Assembly: GCA_026002875.1 (NCBI GenBank)
Contig: BPGE01000001.1
Span: 2,294,001 to 2,358,000, forward strand
DNA length: 64,000 nucleotides
Reading direction: 5' to 3'
Source: Bryobacteraceae bacterium
Lineage (GTDB): Bacteria; Acidobacteriota; Terriglobia; Bryobacterales; Bryobacteraceae
Positions 32,674 to 42,883 of this stretch are shown piece after piece. The first letter of the stretch is position 1; each line of letters starts with the position of its first letter. Position numbers and translations under genes: made by a program. The notes below the pieces were generated by a model that worked only from the letters and a program-made list of their open reading frames with translations, made no database searches and was not told the DNA's origin.

Positions 32674-33666
32674 TCAGCTGGCCATCTGGGCGCGGTGTCC
32701 GTTGAGAAGGGCGTCTTCGAACGAATAGTCGATCTGCGCCCTGGGGTGATGGCGGAGATACCAGCGGTAGGTCTCTTTCAGCCCGTCGAGGAAGGGGGTG
32801 GGCTTGAAGCGGAGCACGCGCTGGGCCTTGCTGATGACCATGGTGACCGGCGGAAGGTCGAAGTACATGCCGAAGTACAGGCGGGGCCCCATCGGATGGC
32901 CGCCGGCGCGGAGGATGCGCTCGCGCGGCACCCGCGCCACGGCGGTCTGTTTGCCGCAGGCGTTGAAGTAGGCCTCGATCAGCTCGGCCTGCGTGAGCGG
33001 CCGGGCGTTGGCGACGTTAAAGGCATGGCCGAGTGCGGCGGGGACTTCGACGGCGCGGATCATCGCGCCCACCAGGTCCTTGACGTAGACGAACTGCATC
33101 AGGCGCCGGCCGTCGCCCGGCAGGATGATGGGGCGCTTGTCGCGGATGCGGTCCCAGAAGAACTGCTCCCGGTAGATGGGATTGCCGGGGCCGTAGACAA
33201 AGGGCGGCCGGATGGTGGTGATGGGCGTGCCGTGGCGGTGGAAGAGCCGGAACAGCGCCCGCTCCGACTGCGCCTTGTTGCGGACGTAGGAATCGGGGTG
33301 GTCGTCAGCGGCGAGGGCGTCGCCCTCGTGATGGTTCAGCCCGTCGCCGTAAGCCGCAACGGACGAGACAAACACGTAGCGGCCGATGCTGCCGGTGAGG
33401 AAGTGGGCCGTTTCGGCGACGGCTGATGCGGGCGTGCCGCGCTCCCAGTCGTAGGCCAGATCGAAGACGGCGTCGAAGGTCTGTCCGTTCAGCGCCGCCT
33501 TGACCTGTTTGGGATCGTTCCGGTCGGCCTGAAAGTTTGCGACGCGCTTGCCGAAATCGTGATCCGGCTTGCGGTGCAGGATGGCCACTTCGTGGCCGCC
33601 GCGCAGCAGCGTCTGCACGAGGTGCCGGCCGATGAATTGGGTTCCGCCAATGACAAGAGCTTTCAT
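32674..33666 (-). CDS. NAD-dependent epimerase/dehydratase (extended SDR)
   Basis: The 330-residue enzyme has the extended-SDR cofactor motif GGTQFIGRHL (residues 7-16). Its catalytic YxxxK pair is in SYVRNKAQSE, preceded by the SSVAAYG serine segment. Later elements are RPPFVYGPGNP and FVYVKDLVGAMIRAVE. Members act on nucleotide sugars as epimerases, dehydratases or reductases; the exact substrate is not evident. It follows the inositol-phosphate synthase gene on the same strand after 28 bases, so the two are probably one operon, perhaps in inositol or sugar polar-group synthesis. Confidence 0.85.
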   Translation of the reverse strand: MKALVIGGTQFIGRHLVQTLLRGGHEVAILHRKPDHDFGKRVANFQADRNDPKQVKAALNGQTFDAVFDLAYDWERGTPASAVAETAHFLTGSIGRYVFVSSVAAYGDGLNHHEGDALAADDHPDSYVRNKAQSERALFRLFHRHGTPITTIRPPFVYGPGNPIYREQFFWDRIRDKRPIILPGDGRRLMQFVYVKDLVGAMIRAVEVPAALGHAFNVANARPLTQAELIEAYFNACGKQTAVARVPRERILRAGGHPMGPRLYFGMYFDLPPVTMVISKAQRVLRFKPTPFLDGLKETYRWYLRHHPRAQIDYSFEDALLNGHRAQMAS

Positions 33667-33694
33667 TCCGGATTCCGCGCTTTCCCCAAACCGA

Positions 33695-35014
<1,320 letters not shown>

Positions 35015-35113
35015 AGTCAGAAACTCCTTGGGTAGGTCGAACCGAAGTGAAGCCGAATGAAGGCCAAGTCTTATCTTAGCAGCCGACAGGCGGGAGCGGC
35101 GGAATGCGGCTGC

Positions 35114-35119
35114 TATACT
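35114..35119 (+). promoter_or_regulatory. Possible -10 element giving a near-leaderless message
   Basis: TATACT ends only 7 bases before the ATG of the LytTR regulator. No Shine-Dalgarno lies between them and no good -35 hexamer is seen. If used, transcription would begin at or next to the start codon. Confidence 0.4.
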
Positions 35120-35126
35120 GTGGCCG

Positions 35127-35885
35127 ATGAGCGGGCGGACGAGCGCGACGATCCCCACGGTGGTGGCCGACGATGAAGCGCCGGCGCTGGACGAGCTGCT
35201 CTATCTGCTGAAGAGCTTCCCGGAGATCGAGGTGGTGGGCACGGCCACCAACGGCGTCGAGGCGCTGAAGCGGATCGAGGAGCTGGAGCCGGACCTCGTG
35301 TTCATCGACGTGCAGATGCCGGGGCTCGACGGGCTGCGCCTGATCGAGAAGCTGCACGAGCAGAAGGCGCCCGTGCCTGCGTTCGTGCTCTGCACCGCGT
35401 ACGAGCAGTACGCGCTGGAAGCCTTCCGCATGGAGGCGCTCGATTACCTGCTGAAGCCGGTGACGCGCGAGCGTCTGGCGCTGACGATCGACCGGGTGAA
35501 GAGGATGATGCTGGAGCCCGAGCCTGCCGCGGCGCCGGCCGCGCCGCAGGTGCGCAAGGTGCTGATCCGCACCGGCGGGCGGAACCTGATCGTCGACGCC
35601 TCCGACGTGATCTATGCGCGGATTGAAGACGGCCTGATCACGGTGTGCGCCTCGCAGGCCGAGGGCGAGAGCAACTTCAAGACGCTCGAGGAGCTGCAGG
35701 AAAACCTCGATCCGGCCGTGTTCTGGCGGCCGCACCGGAGCTACCTGGTCAACATCCACCGCATCCGCGAAGTGATCCCCTGGTTCAAGTCGAGCTATCA
35801 GATCCGCATGGATGACAAGAAAGGTACGATGATTCCGGTCAGCCGGGTGCAGTCGCGGCGGCTGCGCGAGCTGTTCCGGCTGTAA
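35127..35885 (+). CDS. LytTR-family response regulator
   Basis: The 252-residue protein has a receiver domain (VVADDEAPALDELLYLL with acidic pair D15/D16, phospho-acceptor D61 in VFIDVQMPG, CTAYEQYA, and the conserved Lys in YLLKPVTRER). An alanine/proline linker (about 130-140) and a C-terminal LytTR DNA-binding domain follow (VLIRTGGRNLIVDASDVIYARIEDGLITV ... FWRPHRSYLVNIHRIREVIPWFKSSYQIRM). LytTR regulators often control cell-envelope, virulence or competence genes. No histidine kinase is adjacent, so it is an orphan here. It is divergent from ino1 and convergent with the YdcF gene. Confidence 0.94.
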   Translation: MSGRTSATIPTVVADDEAPALDELLYLLKSFPEIEVVGTATNGVEALKRIEELEPDLVFIDVQMPGLDGLRLIEKLHEQKAPVPAFVLCTAYEQYALEAFRMEALDYLLKPVTRERLALTIDRVKRMMLEPEPAAAPAAPQVRKVLIRTGGRNLIVDASDVIYARIEDGLITVCASQAEGESNFKTLEELQENLDPAVFWRPHRSYLVNIHRIREVIPWFKSSYQIRMDDKKGTMIPVSRVQSRRLRELFRL

Positions 35886-35894
35886 GGGCGGCCT

Positions 35895-36482
35895 TCAGAC
35901 GGCGATGTGCAGGCGCCACAGAAGGTAACCGAAGGCCTGGCGCAGGTAGAGCCACCGCTCCCGCCATCCGCCGCGGCGGGTGTGCGGCCGCGGCGAGCCG
36001 TAGACTTCCATTCCGGCGTGCTGGAGAATGCGCTTGGCGCGGTAGATGTGATAGCCGTCGGAGACCAGGATGGCGCGGCGCAGGCCCATGCGGCGCATCA
36101 CTTCGCTGACAGCAAGGAGCGATTCCACGGTCGTGTCGCCTTCGGTTTCGACAACGATGTTTTCGCTGGCGATGCCGCGCTGGACGAGATAATCGCGCCC
36201 TACCTGGCCCTCGGTGAACTGCGGGTCGCCCCCCGCCCCGCCTGTGGTGAAGATCATGGGCGCGAGGCCGCGCTGATAGAGGTTGTAGGCGTGGTCGAGG
36301 CGGGCTTTGAGCACCGGCGAGGGACGCCCGTTGTATTCGGCCGCGCCGAGCACGACAATGATATCTGCCGCCCTGGCCTCGTCCACCTCCGACTGGCGGG
36401 CGATCCGGTGCGAGATGGCCAGCAGATAAACCGCGAGCGCGACGGCCCCGCCAGTGCCGAGGATGGCGAAGGTCCTCCGCAT
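35895..36482 (-). CDS. YdcF/SanA-like (DUF218) membrane-anchored protein
   Basis: The 195-residue protein has an N-terminal membrane anchor (FAILGTGGAVALAVYLLAIS). A DUF218 domain follows (ADIIVVLGAAEYNGRPSPVLKARLDHAYNLYQRGLAPMIFTTGGAGGDPQFTEGQVGRDYLVQRGIASENIVVE ... ILVSDGYHIYRAKRILQHAGMEVYGSP). The family is linked to envelope and polysaccharide biology, but its activity is not defined. TACAAT lies at 36494-36499, 11 bases before the ATG, and no ribosome site is seen. Its start is divergent from the TrmH-family gene. Confidence 0.9.
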   Translation of the reverse strand: MRRTFAILGTGGAVALAVYLLAISHRIARQSEVDEARAADIIVVLGAAEYNGRPSPVLKARLDHAYNLYQRGLAPMIFTTGGAGGDPQFTEGQVGRDYLVQRGIASENIVVETEGDTTVESLLAVSEVMRRMGLRRAILVSDGYHIYRAKRILQHAGMEVYGSPRPHTRRGGWRERWLYLRQAFGYLLWRLHIAV

Positions 36483-36505
36483 GGTCTGAGATGATTGTAG
36501 CCGGA

Positions 36506-37297
36506 ATGAGCCGCGCTTCCGCCATTCAGAGCCCGCACAACCCTCTGCTCAAGGAGATCCGGCGCGCCCTGGCCCGCGACGGTCTGACGCGCGCGGGGCT
36601 GTGCGTGGCCGAGGGCTTCCATCTGCTGGAAGAGGCTCTCCGCAGCGGGCTGCGCGTGGAGACCGTCCTGGCGACGGAAGCGGCCGCCGCGCAGGCGCTC
36701 GCGCTGATCGGACGCGAGGCGAAGGTGCGGGTCGCCATCGCCGGGGAACGCGTGTTTGCGGCCGTTTCGGCCACCGAACAGGCGCAGGGCGTGCTGGCGC
36801 TGGCCGAACCGCCGCGCTGGCGGGAGGAAGAGCTGTTCGCGCGCCCGGGGCCGGTGGTCGTGCTCGACCGGCTGCAGGATCCGGGCAACGCGGGCGCGAT
36901 CGCGCGCGCGGCGGAAGCGTTCGGCGCCGCGGGCCTCGTGTGGGTGAAAGGCACCGTGGCGCGGTGGAATCCGAAGACGCTGCGGGCCAGCGCCGGGTCG
37001 CTGTTCCGGCTGCCCGTGATCGATGCGGAAGACGCAGCTTCCGCGCTGGCTCTGTTCGCCCGGCGCGCGTTCGCCGTGAGAACCGCCGTGCCGAGGGATG
37101 GCGTCCCGCTGTGGGAAGCCGACTGGCGCGTCCCGTGCGCTCTGGTGATCGGCAATGAGGCGCATGGCGCGGGCGAGGAGTGGATGCGGGCAGGCGAACC
37201 GGTGCGCATTCCGACTGCGGGCGTCGAGAGCCTGAACGCGGCAGCCGCGGCTGCAGTGATCCTCTATGAAGCCATGCGGCAGAGGGAAGCGCCATGA
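36506..37297 (+). CDS. SpoU/TrmH-family RNA 2'-O-methyltransferase
   Basis: The product from ATG 36506 has 263 residues; ATG 36491 would add five. An N-terminal substrate-binding part (QSPHNPLLKEIRRALARDGLTRAGLCVAEGFHLLEEAL) precedes the SPOUT methyltransferase knot: motif 1 VVLDRLQDPGNAGAIARAAEAFG, motif 2 CALVIGNEAHGAG and motif 3 VRIPTAGVESLNAAAAAAVILYE. These enzymes 2'-O-methylate rRNA or tRNA using S-adenosylmethionine; the target nucleotide cannot be told. The stop overlaps rarA's start (ATGA at 37294-37297), so the two are translationally coupled. Confidence 0.92.
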   Translation: MSRASAIQSPHNPLLKEIRRALARDGLTRAGLCVAEGFHLLEEALRSGLRVETVLATEAAAAQALALIGREAKVRVAIAGERVFAAVSATEQAQGVLALAEPPRWREEELFARPGPVVVLDRLQDPGNAGAIARAAEAFGAAGLVWVKGTVARWNPKTLRASAGSLFRLPVIDAEDAASALALFARRAFAVRTAVPRDGVPLWEADWRVPCALVIGNEAHGAGEEWMRAGEPVRIPTAGVESLNAAAAAAVILYEAMRQREAP

Positions 37298-38622
37298 GCC
37301 TGTTCGAGTTTGAGACGCCGCGCGAAGAGGAGCGCCTCGACGAAAGCCGTCCGCTGGCCGAGCGCATGCGCCCGGAGCGGCTGGAAGATTTCGTCGGGCA
37401 GGAGCACATTCTCGGAGCGGGCAAGCCGCTGCGGGTGCAGATTGAGACGGACCGGCTGACGTCGCTGATTCTGTGGGGACCGCCGGGAACGGGCAAGACG
37501 ACGCTGGCGCGGCTGATCGCGCGGACGACGAAGTGCGCGTTCGTTCCCTTCAGCGCCGTGCTGAGCGGCATCAAGGAAATCAGGGAGGTGATGGCGGCGG
37601 CGGAGAAGCACCGGCGGCAGGGGCTGCGCACGGTGCTCTTCGTCGACGAGATTCACCGCTTCAACAAGGCGCAGCAGGACGCGTTTCTGCCTTACGTTGA
37701 GCGCGGCGACATCATTCTGATCGGCGCCACGACGGAGAACCCATCGTTTGAAGTGGTGCCCGCTCTGCTGTCCCGGTCGAAGGTGTACGCGCTGCGCCCG
37801 CTGACCGTCGAGGAGACGGTGACGCTGCTGGAGCGGGCGCTGCCGGTGGTGGGCAAGACGGCGGCGCGCGAGCTGCTCGAACAGATCGCCGTGTACGCCG
37901 GAGGAGACGCGCGGCGCGCCTACAACATTCTCGAGATCGCCGCCGCGGCGAGCGCGGGCGCGGAGCTTGACCGCGCCGCCGTCGAGGACGCCATTCAGCG
38001 CAAGACGCTGCTCTATGACAAGAGCGGCGAGGAGCACTTCAATCTGATTTCGGCGCTGCACAAGAGCGTGCGGTCGTCCGATCCGGACGCGGCGCTGTAC
38101 TGGCTGGCGCGGATGCTCGAAGGCGGCGAGGACCGGCTCTACATTGCGCGGAGGCTGGTGCGCATGGCGATCGAGGACATCGGACTGGCCGATCCGCGCG
38201 CCGTGGAGCAGGCGGTAGCCTGCTGGCAGACGGTGCACTTTCTGGGCGAGCCGGAGGGCGATCAGGCGCTGGCGCAGGCGGCCATTTACCTCGCCGTGGC
38301 GCCAAAGTCCGATGCCGCCTACCGCGCGCTGAATGAAGCCCGCGAGGCGGCGCGGCAGAAGCCCGTGGACCCGGTGCCGATGCAGCTGCGCAACGCGCCC
38401 ACGCGCGCGATGAAAGAGTGGGGCTACGGCGCAGGCTACGAGCACGCGCATCAGCAGGAAGAAGGCCTCACGGCAATGGAATGCCTGCCCGAGTGGCTCG
38501 CGGGACGCCGGTTTTACGAGCCGACAGACCGCGGCGTCGAACAGCGCATCCGCGAGCGGCTGGAGGCGGTGCGGAAGTGGAAGGAAGCACGCCGGGGCGG
38601 GGGCCCGTCTGGCGATTCGTGA
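37294..38622 (+). CDS. rarA: Replication-associated recombination protein A (RarA/MgsA)
   Basis: RarA is an AAA+ ATPase related to clamp loaders that acts at stalled replication forks. The 442-residue length is typical. Visible motifs are LAERMRPERLEDFVGQEHILG, Walker A GPPGTGKTTLARLIA, Walker B TVLFVDEIHRFNKAQQDA, sensor 1 IGATTENPSFEVVPALLSRSKV and the C-terminal FNLISALHKSVRSSDPDAALYWLARMLEGGEDRLYIARRLVRMAIEDIGLADP. It shares the ATGA junction with the upstream RNA methyltransferase gene. Confidence 0.97.
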   Translation: MSLFEFETPREEERLDESRPLAERMRPERLEDFVGQEHILGAGKPLRVQIETDRLTSLILWGPPGTGKTTLARLIARTTKCAFVPFSAVLSGIKEIREVMAAAEKHRRQGLRTVLFVDEIHRFNKAQQDAFLPYVERGDIILIGATTENPSFEVVPALLSRSKVYALRPLTVEETVTLLERALPVVGKTAARELLEQIAVYAGGDARRAYNILEIAAAASAGAELDRAAVEDAIQRKTLLYDKSGEEHFNLISALHKSVRSSDPDAALYWLARMLEGGEDRLYIARRLVRMAIEDIGLADPRAVEQAVACWQTVHFLGEPEGDQALAQAAIYLAVAPKSDAAYRALNEAREAARQKPVDPVPMQLRNAPTRAMKEWGYGAGYEHAHQQEEGLTAMECLPEWLAGRRFYEPTDRGVEQRIRERLEAVRKWKEARRGGGPSGDS

Positions 38623-38690
38623 TGGCAGGCTTTGGGGCGGTGCGAGTCAGGCCTTCAGACGGAACCGCGATCGCGATAGCCTGACGGGAC

Positions 38691-40025
38691 ATGGGACAGA
38701 TCCTCTTTTCGACGGGGGTGGCCAAGGTGTCGGCCGGAATCGGAATGATGGCGGTTATCGGTGAGGCCGCTGCGCCACAGGTGTTTGGCTGGCAGGAAGC
38801 TCTGACGAGCGCGGTCAAGCTGATCCTTGCCTGGAGCGTGTTCCTCGGGGCCTTGTGGCTGCTGAAGCGTCTGCTGGACGGAGCAGCGGAGGCAATCCAG
38901 CGCTGGTTCGCGCGGCTGGCGGAAAGAAGGGCGGCGCAGGGGCTGGTGGCGCTCATGATCGAGCGCATCATGCTGCTGGCGCTGATGGCGGCGCGCGCGG
39001 CAGCGGCTGTGCTGGTTCTGACGGGCGTTTCGGTGCTGCTGACTTACAGCTTCAGCCTGTTTCCAGCCACCGAACACATTTCTGTTTCCCTGCTGGCCGC
39101 CTTCTGGAGCGCGCTGACTGAGGCGTTGTCCGCGTTCGTGCATTACCTCCCGAGGGGGCTGTTCGTTGTCGTGGTCTGCGCGCTTGCCTATTACGCGCTG
39201 CAGATCGCGCGCATCTTTTTCCGCGCCATCGAGCGCGGAGAGCTGCACCTGCGCCAATTTCACCCGGAGACGGCGGGCATCACGTATCAGCTGCTTCGCG
39301 TGGCGACCGTCGTGCTGGTGCTGATCATCGTGTTTCCCTACCTGCCGGGCAGCCATACGGAGGCGTTCCGTGGCGTTTCCATTTTCCTCGGCGTGGTGAT
39401 TTCGCTCGGGTCGAGCTCGGCGGTCAGCAACATGATGGCGGGCGTTGTGCTGGCCTACATGCGGCCCTTCAAGGTGGGCGACCGGGTGAAGATCGCCGAC
39501 ACCGTGGGCGACGTGGCGGCGCGGGGACTGCTGGTGACGCGGCTGCGAACCATCAAGAACGTGGAAGTCACCATTCCGAACTCCGCGATCCTCAGCGGGC
39601 AGATTCTCGATTACAGCGCTTTCGCGCAAAAGCAGGGGCTGATCCTGCACACATCCGTGACCATCGGGTACGACGCGCCGTGGAGGCAGGTGCATGAACT
39701 GCTGAAGCAGGCGGCGCTGGCTACGCCGGGCGTGCTGCGCGAGCCGGCGCCGTTCGTGCTGCAGACGTCGCTGAATGATTTCCACGTCTCCTACGAAATC
39801 AACGCCTACACGGACCGCCCCCATGACATGGTGCAGATCTATTCCGATCTGCACGCCAATATTCAGGATCAGTTCAACGCCGCGGGAGTGGAAATTCTGT
39901 CGCCGGCATACAACGCTCTGCGGGACGGCAACGAGGCAGCGATTCCGGAGGCGGAGAGGAAGCCGCAGACGCCGCCGCGGGCTTTCCGGGTGCGCCGGAT
40001 GGGGGACGGAGAGCAGCGCAGGTAG
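38691..40025 (+). CDS. MscS-family mechanosensitive channel
   Basis: The 444-residue protein has about five hydrophobic helices, the last of which is the MscS pore-like segment (VSIFLGVVISLGSSSAVSNMMAGVVLAYMRPFKVGDRVKIADTVGDVAARGLLVTRLRTIKNVEVTIPN). A C-terminal cytoplasmic beta/alpha domain follows. Such channels open on hypo-osmotic stress to release solutes. An early ATG was taken as start; downstream alternatives exist and the first 25 residues are uncertain. It is a single gene. A 266-base stretch without a gene follows, before the first aldo/keto reductase. Confidence 0.9.
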   Translation: MGQILFSTGVAKVSAGIGMMAVIGEAAAPQVFGWQEALTSAVKLILAWSVFLGALWLLKRLLDGAAEAIQRWFARLAERRAAQGLVALMIERIMLLALMAARAAAAVLVLTGVSVLLTYSFSLFPATEHISVSLLAAFWSALTEALSAFVHYLPRGLFVVVVCALAYYALQIARIFFRAIERGELHLRQFHPETAGITYQLLRVATVVLVLIIVFPYLPGSHTEAFRGVSIFLGVVISLGSSSAVSNMMAGVVLAYMRPFKVGDRVKIADTVGDVAARGLLVTRLRTIKNVEVTIPNSAILSGQILDYSAFAQKQGLILHTSVTIGYDAPWRQVHELLKQAALATPGVLREPAPFVLQTSLNDFHVSYEINAYTDRPHDMVQIYSDLHANIQDQFNAAGVEILSPAYNALRDGNEAAIPEAERKPQTPPRAFRVRRMGDGEQRR

Positions 40026-40291
40026 AGCCGCCGAGGCGGGCGTCCATCGGCATACCGGCGTTGCATCGCTGCGCCGATTCTCAGGCGCGAGAGAAATAGG
40101 CAAAGCCGGGAGAGAATTGCGGTCGCGCATTCAGCCCCCCTGGCCTTAGCATGAAAGCGGAACCTGGAGCCGGGCGCCACGAGCCGGCGCTTCAGCCTGC
40201 GGCTGGATGCGGCGGGGAGAGGCTGTGGCGAAGTCCAGTCCAGCCGGCTTACGGACCGCAGCAGCCGGATGAAGAGCGAAGGGAGGCGCGC
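40026..40291. other. Intergenic region, nothing recognised
   Basis: There is no supported gene. An open extension of the next frame runs through part of it but lacks protein-like features. The ribosome site of the following gene (AGGGAGG) lies at 40280-40286. Confidence 0.4.
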
Positions 40292-41230
40292 ATGAGACGC
40301 AGAGTGTTCGTTGGCGGAGTGATGACAGGGATCGCCGCCGGTGGCGCGGGCGCGCAACCGCGGCGCGCCAGAGAAGGCGGCATTCCCACGGTGGAGTTCG
40401 GAAAGACTGGCGTGCGCGTCAGCGTCGTTGCGCAGGGCGGCGCGCGCATGGATCTGCACCCCGATGTAAAAACGGCAGCCGCTCATGTGCGCCGGATGTA
40501 CGAGATCGGCGTGACGTATTTTGACTGCGCCCGCAGCTACTGGGGAGGACGCGCGGAGGAAGCCTACGGCATCGGGCTGGAGGGCGTGCGGAAGAACATC
40601 TTTCTCACGAGCAAAACCATGGCGCGCACCGCCGGGCAGGCGCGGAAGGACCTGGAGACCTCGCTGCGCCTGCTGAAGACGGACTATCTGGATCTCTGGC
40701 AGATCCACGACATCCGCTCCCCGGAAGACGTCGAGAAGATCCTCGGGCCGGGCGGGGCGCTGGAATTCGTCGAGGCCGCGAAAAAGGAAGGCAAGTGCCG
40801 CTTCATCGGCTTCACCGGGCACTTCGACCCGGAGGCGCACGTCGCCTGCATGAAAGCTTACAGCGGCTGGGACACGGTGATGATGCCGCTGCACGCAGCC
40901 GATCACGCCTATCTCAGCTTTGAAAAAGAAGCGCTGCCGCTGGCGCAGAAACTGGGGCTTGGCGTGCAGGCGATCAAGGTGTTCGGCAAGGCGTTCCTGT
41001 TGCGGTCGCTGAACGCCACCGAGTGCCTGCGCTATGTGCTGAGCCTGCCGGGCATGCACGTGGCCGTGTGCGGGGCGGGCACCGCGGGTCAGATGGAAGA
41101 CAACATCCGCACGGCGCGCACGATGACGAAGATGACGGGCGAAGAGCTGGCCGACGTCCGCCGGCGCGCCGCCGCCGGCGCGGGCGTCTACACCGGGCCG
41201 GTGCTCGAGTACTGGAAGAGGAAGGCGTGA
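40292..41230 (+). CDS. Tat-exported aldo/keto reductase (first of two)
   Basis: ATG 40292 follows AGGGAGG and opens a twin-arginine-like signal (MRRRVFVGGVMTGIAAGGAGA). The 312-residue product then carries the aldo/keto reductase fold: GKTGVRVSVVAQGGARMD, the catalytic Asp and Tyr in FDCARSYWGGRAEEAYG, Lys in FLTSKTMART and His in LWQIHDIRS. C-terminal NADP-site residues are near NIRTARTMTKM. The substrate is unknown; export to the periplasm would require Tat transport of a folded enzyme with cofactor. A homologous Tat-type reductase lies at 41885, separated by one small gene. Confidence 0.87.
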   Translation: MRRRVFVGGVMTGIAAGGAGAQPRRAREGGIPTVEFGKTGVRVSVVAQGGARMDLHPDVKTAAAHVRRMYEIGVTYFDCARSYWGGRAEEAYGIGLEGVRKNIFLTSKTMARTAGQARKDLETSLRLLKTDYLDLWQIHDIRSPEDVEKILGPGGALEFVEAAKKEGKCRFIGFTGHFDPEAHVACMKAYSGWDTVMMPLHAADHAYLSFEKEALPLAQKLGLGVQAIKVFGKAFLLRSLNATECLRYVLSLPGMHVAVCGAGTAGQMEDNIRTARTMTKMTGEELADVRRRAAAGAGVYTGPVLEYWKRKA

Positions 41231-41278
41231 GTCTTCTATTCCGGAATGCACCGTTCGAAAAAACCGAGCTGTTTCGAC

Positions 41279-41746
41279 ATGAAACTGGCAACGGGCGTCA
41301 TTGGCTTGACTCTGCTCGCCGCGCAATTGCGCTTTCCGCAGGAGCGGCGGAACATGCTGCCTGCCCGGACGCACTCGCCGGAGGAACAGGCGCTGCTCGA
41401 GCTCTCGCGGCAGAAGTGGCTGTGGATGGCGGAGCGCAAGGTGGATGAACTGGCCGCGCTCTTCCACCCCGATTCCGTCTTCGTCCACATGGGGGCCACG
41501 ATGACGAAGAGCCAGGAGCTGGGCGTCATCAAAGGCGGCGGCATCCAGTACAGGCAGGCGGAGATCTTCGAAGCCTCCGCGCGGATTCTTGGAGACACGG
41601 CGATTGTGCTTAACCGCATCCGGCTGACGGCGGTGGTGGGCGGCAACGAGGTGGTCAATCCGTTCATGGTCACCGAGACATACGTGCGGCAGAACGGCGC
41701 GTGGAAGCTGGCGGCTCTGTCGTTCACGCGCCTGCTCGGCCAGTAA
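41279..41746 (+). CDS. Exported SnoaL/NTF2-like (DUF4440) protein
   Basis: The product is 155 residues from ATG 41279. A short hydrophobic start (KLATGVIGLTLLAAQLRF) looks like a signal peptide. The remainder is an NTF2-like alpha-beta cone of the DUF4440/SnoaL type (LLELSRQKWLWMAERKVDELAALFHPDSVFVHMGATMTKSQELGVI ... NPFMVTETYVRQNGAWKLAALSFTRL). These domains are often enzymes or binding modules of unknown substrate. It sits between two aldo/keto reductase genes on the same strand, 48 bases after the first and 138 before the second, so a shared pathway is plausible. Confidence 0.8.
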   Translation: MKLATGVIGLTLLAAQLRFPQERRNMLPARTHSPEEQALLELSRQKWLWMAERKVDELAALFHPDSVFVHMGATMTKSQELGVIKGGGIQYRQAEIFEASARILGDTAIVLNRIRLTAVVGGNEVVNPFMVTETYVRQNGAWKLAALSFTRLLGQ

Positions 41747-41884
41747 ATCCGCATGCGGCCGCGGCGGTGCCGCTCAGGCCGGCCGCCGCGCGCCGAGCAG
41801 GCGCAACCCGGCGCCGAGGGCCCGCCTCCGACGCGAGTTTTGCCGGCGCGGTTCGCATAGAATGGCAGCGGAGGCCGAGGGACG

Positions 41885-42862
41885 ATGACGACGATCAACC
41901 GGAGACAACTGTTTGCCGCAGGCGCTGCAGCGGCGGCCGCGGGAACGCGGGCAACGGCTCAGGGCAGCGGGATTCCCACGCGGCCGCTGGGCAGGACGGG
42001 CGTTCATGTTTCCATCCTGGGCCTCGGCGGGCACCATCAGGCCCGGCCGAAAGACGAAAACGAATCGATCCGGCTGGTGCACGCGGCCGTGGACGCGGGC
42101 ATCACGTTCATGGACAACGCGTGGGACTATCACAACGGCCGCGCGGAAGAAGTGATGGGCAAGGCGCTGGCCATGGACGGCTACCGCAAGCGCGTGTTCC
42201 TGATGACCAAGGTCTGCGCCCGGGACTATGAAGGCGCGATGAAGCATCTGGAGGACAGCCTGCGGCGGCTGCGGACGGACGTCATCGACCTGTGGCAATT
42301 CCACGAGTGCAATTATTACAACGACCCGGAATTTCTGATGGAAAAAGGCGGATTACGGGCCGCTCTGGAGGCGAAAAAGCAGGGGAAAGTCCGCTTTCTC
42401 GGATTTACCGGCCACAAGCACCCGCGCATTCACCGCAAGATGCTGGCGCTGGATTTTCCCTGGGACGCCTGCCAGATGCCGATCAACATCATGGACCACA
42501 GCTTCGAGAGCTTCCGGCATGAAGTGGCGCCGGAGTGCGAGAGGCGCGGCATCGGCGTCATCGGCATGAAAGGTTGCGGCGGCGACGGGCGGATGCTGTC
42601 CGACGGAGTGGTGACGGTGGAAGAATGCTACCGCTATTTCCTGTCGCAGCCGGTCAGCGTGCAGGTGGTCGGATTGGCTTCGATGGAAGATCTGAACAGG
42701 GCGGTGGCGATTGCGCGGAATTTCCAGCCGCTGACGATGGGGGAGCTGTCGGCGCTGCTGAAGCGCGTGCATGAAGTGAGCGGCGACGGCCGCTACGAGC
42801 TGTTCAAGACAACGCAGCGCTTCGACGCCGGGCTGCACCGTCAGCAGCACGGATTCTCATAA
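41885..42862 (+). CDS. Tat-exported aldo/keto reductase (second of two)
   Basis: The 325-residue enzyme starts with a twin-arginine signal (INRRQLFAAGAAAAAAGTRATAQ). Its aldo/keto reductase residues are D and Y in FMDNAWDYHNGRAEEVMG, Lys in FLMTKVCARD and His in LWQFHECNY. The body resembles the enzyme at 40292 but is clearly diverged (GGHHQARPKDENESIRLVHAAVDAGITF). GAGGG lies close before the ATG, and TAGAAT lies at 41858-41863. It is probably part of the same oxidoreductase set as its neighbours. Its 3' end is convergent with the winged-helix/TPR gene, 21 bases apart. Confidence 0.88.
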   Translation: MTTINRRQLFAAGAAAAAAGTRATAQGSGIPTRPLGRTGVHVSILGLGGHHQARPKDENESIRLVHAAVDAGITFMDNAWDYHNGRAEEVMGKALAMDGYRKRVFLMTKVCARDYEGAMKHLEDSLRRLRTDVIDLWQFHECNYYNDPEFLMEKGGLRAALEAKKQGKVRFLGFTGHKHPRIHRKMLALDFPWDACQMPINIMDHSFESFRHEVAPECERRGIGVIGMKGCGGDGRMLSDGVVTVEECYRYFLSQPVSVQVVGLASMEDLNRAVAIARNFQPLTMGELSALLKRVHEVSGDGRYELFKTTQRFDAGLHRQQHGFS

Positions 42863-42883
42863 AGCGGCGGCCTCGCGGCCGGC

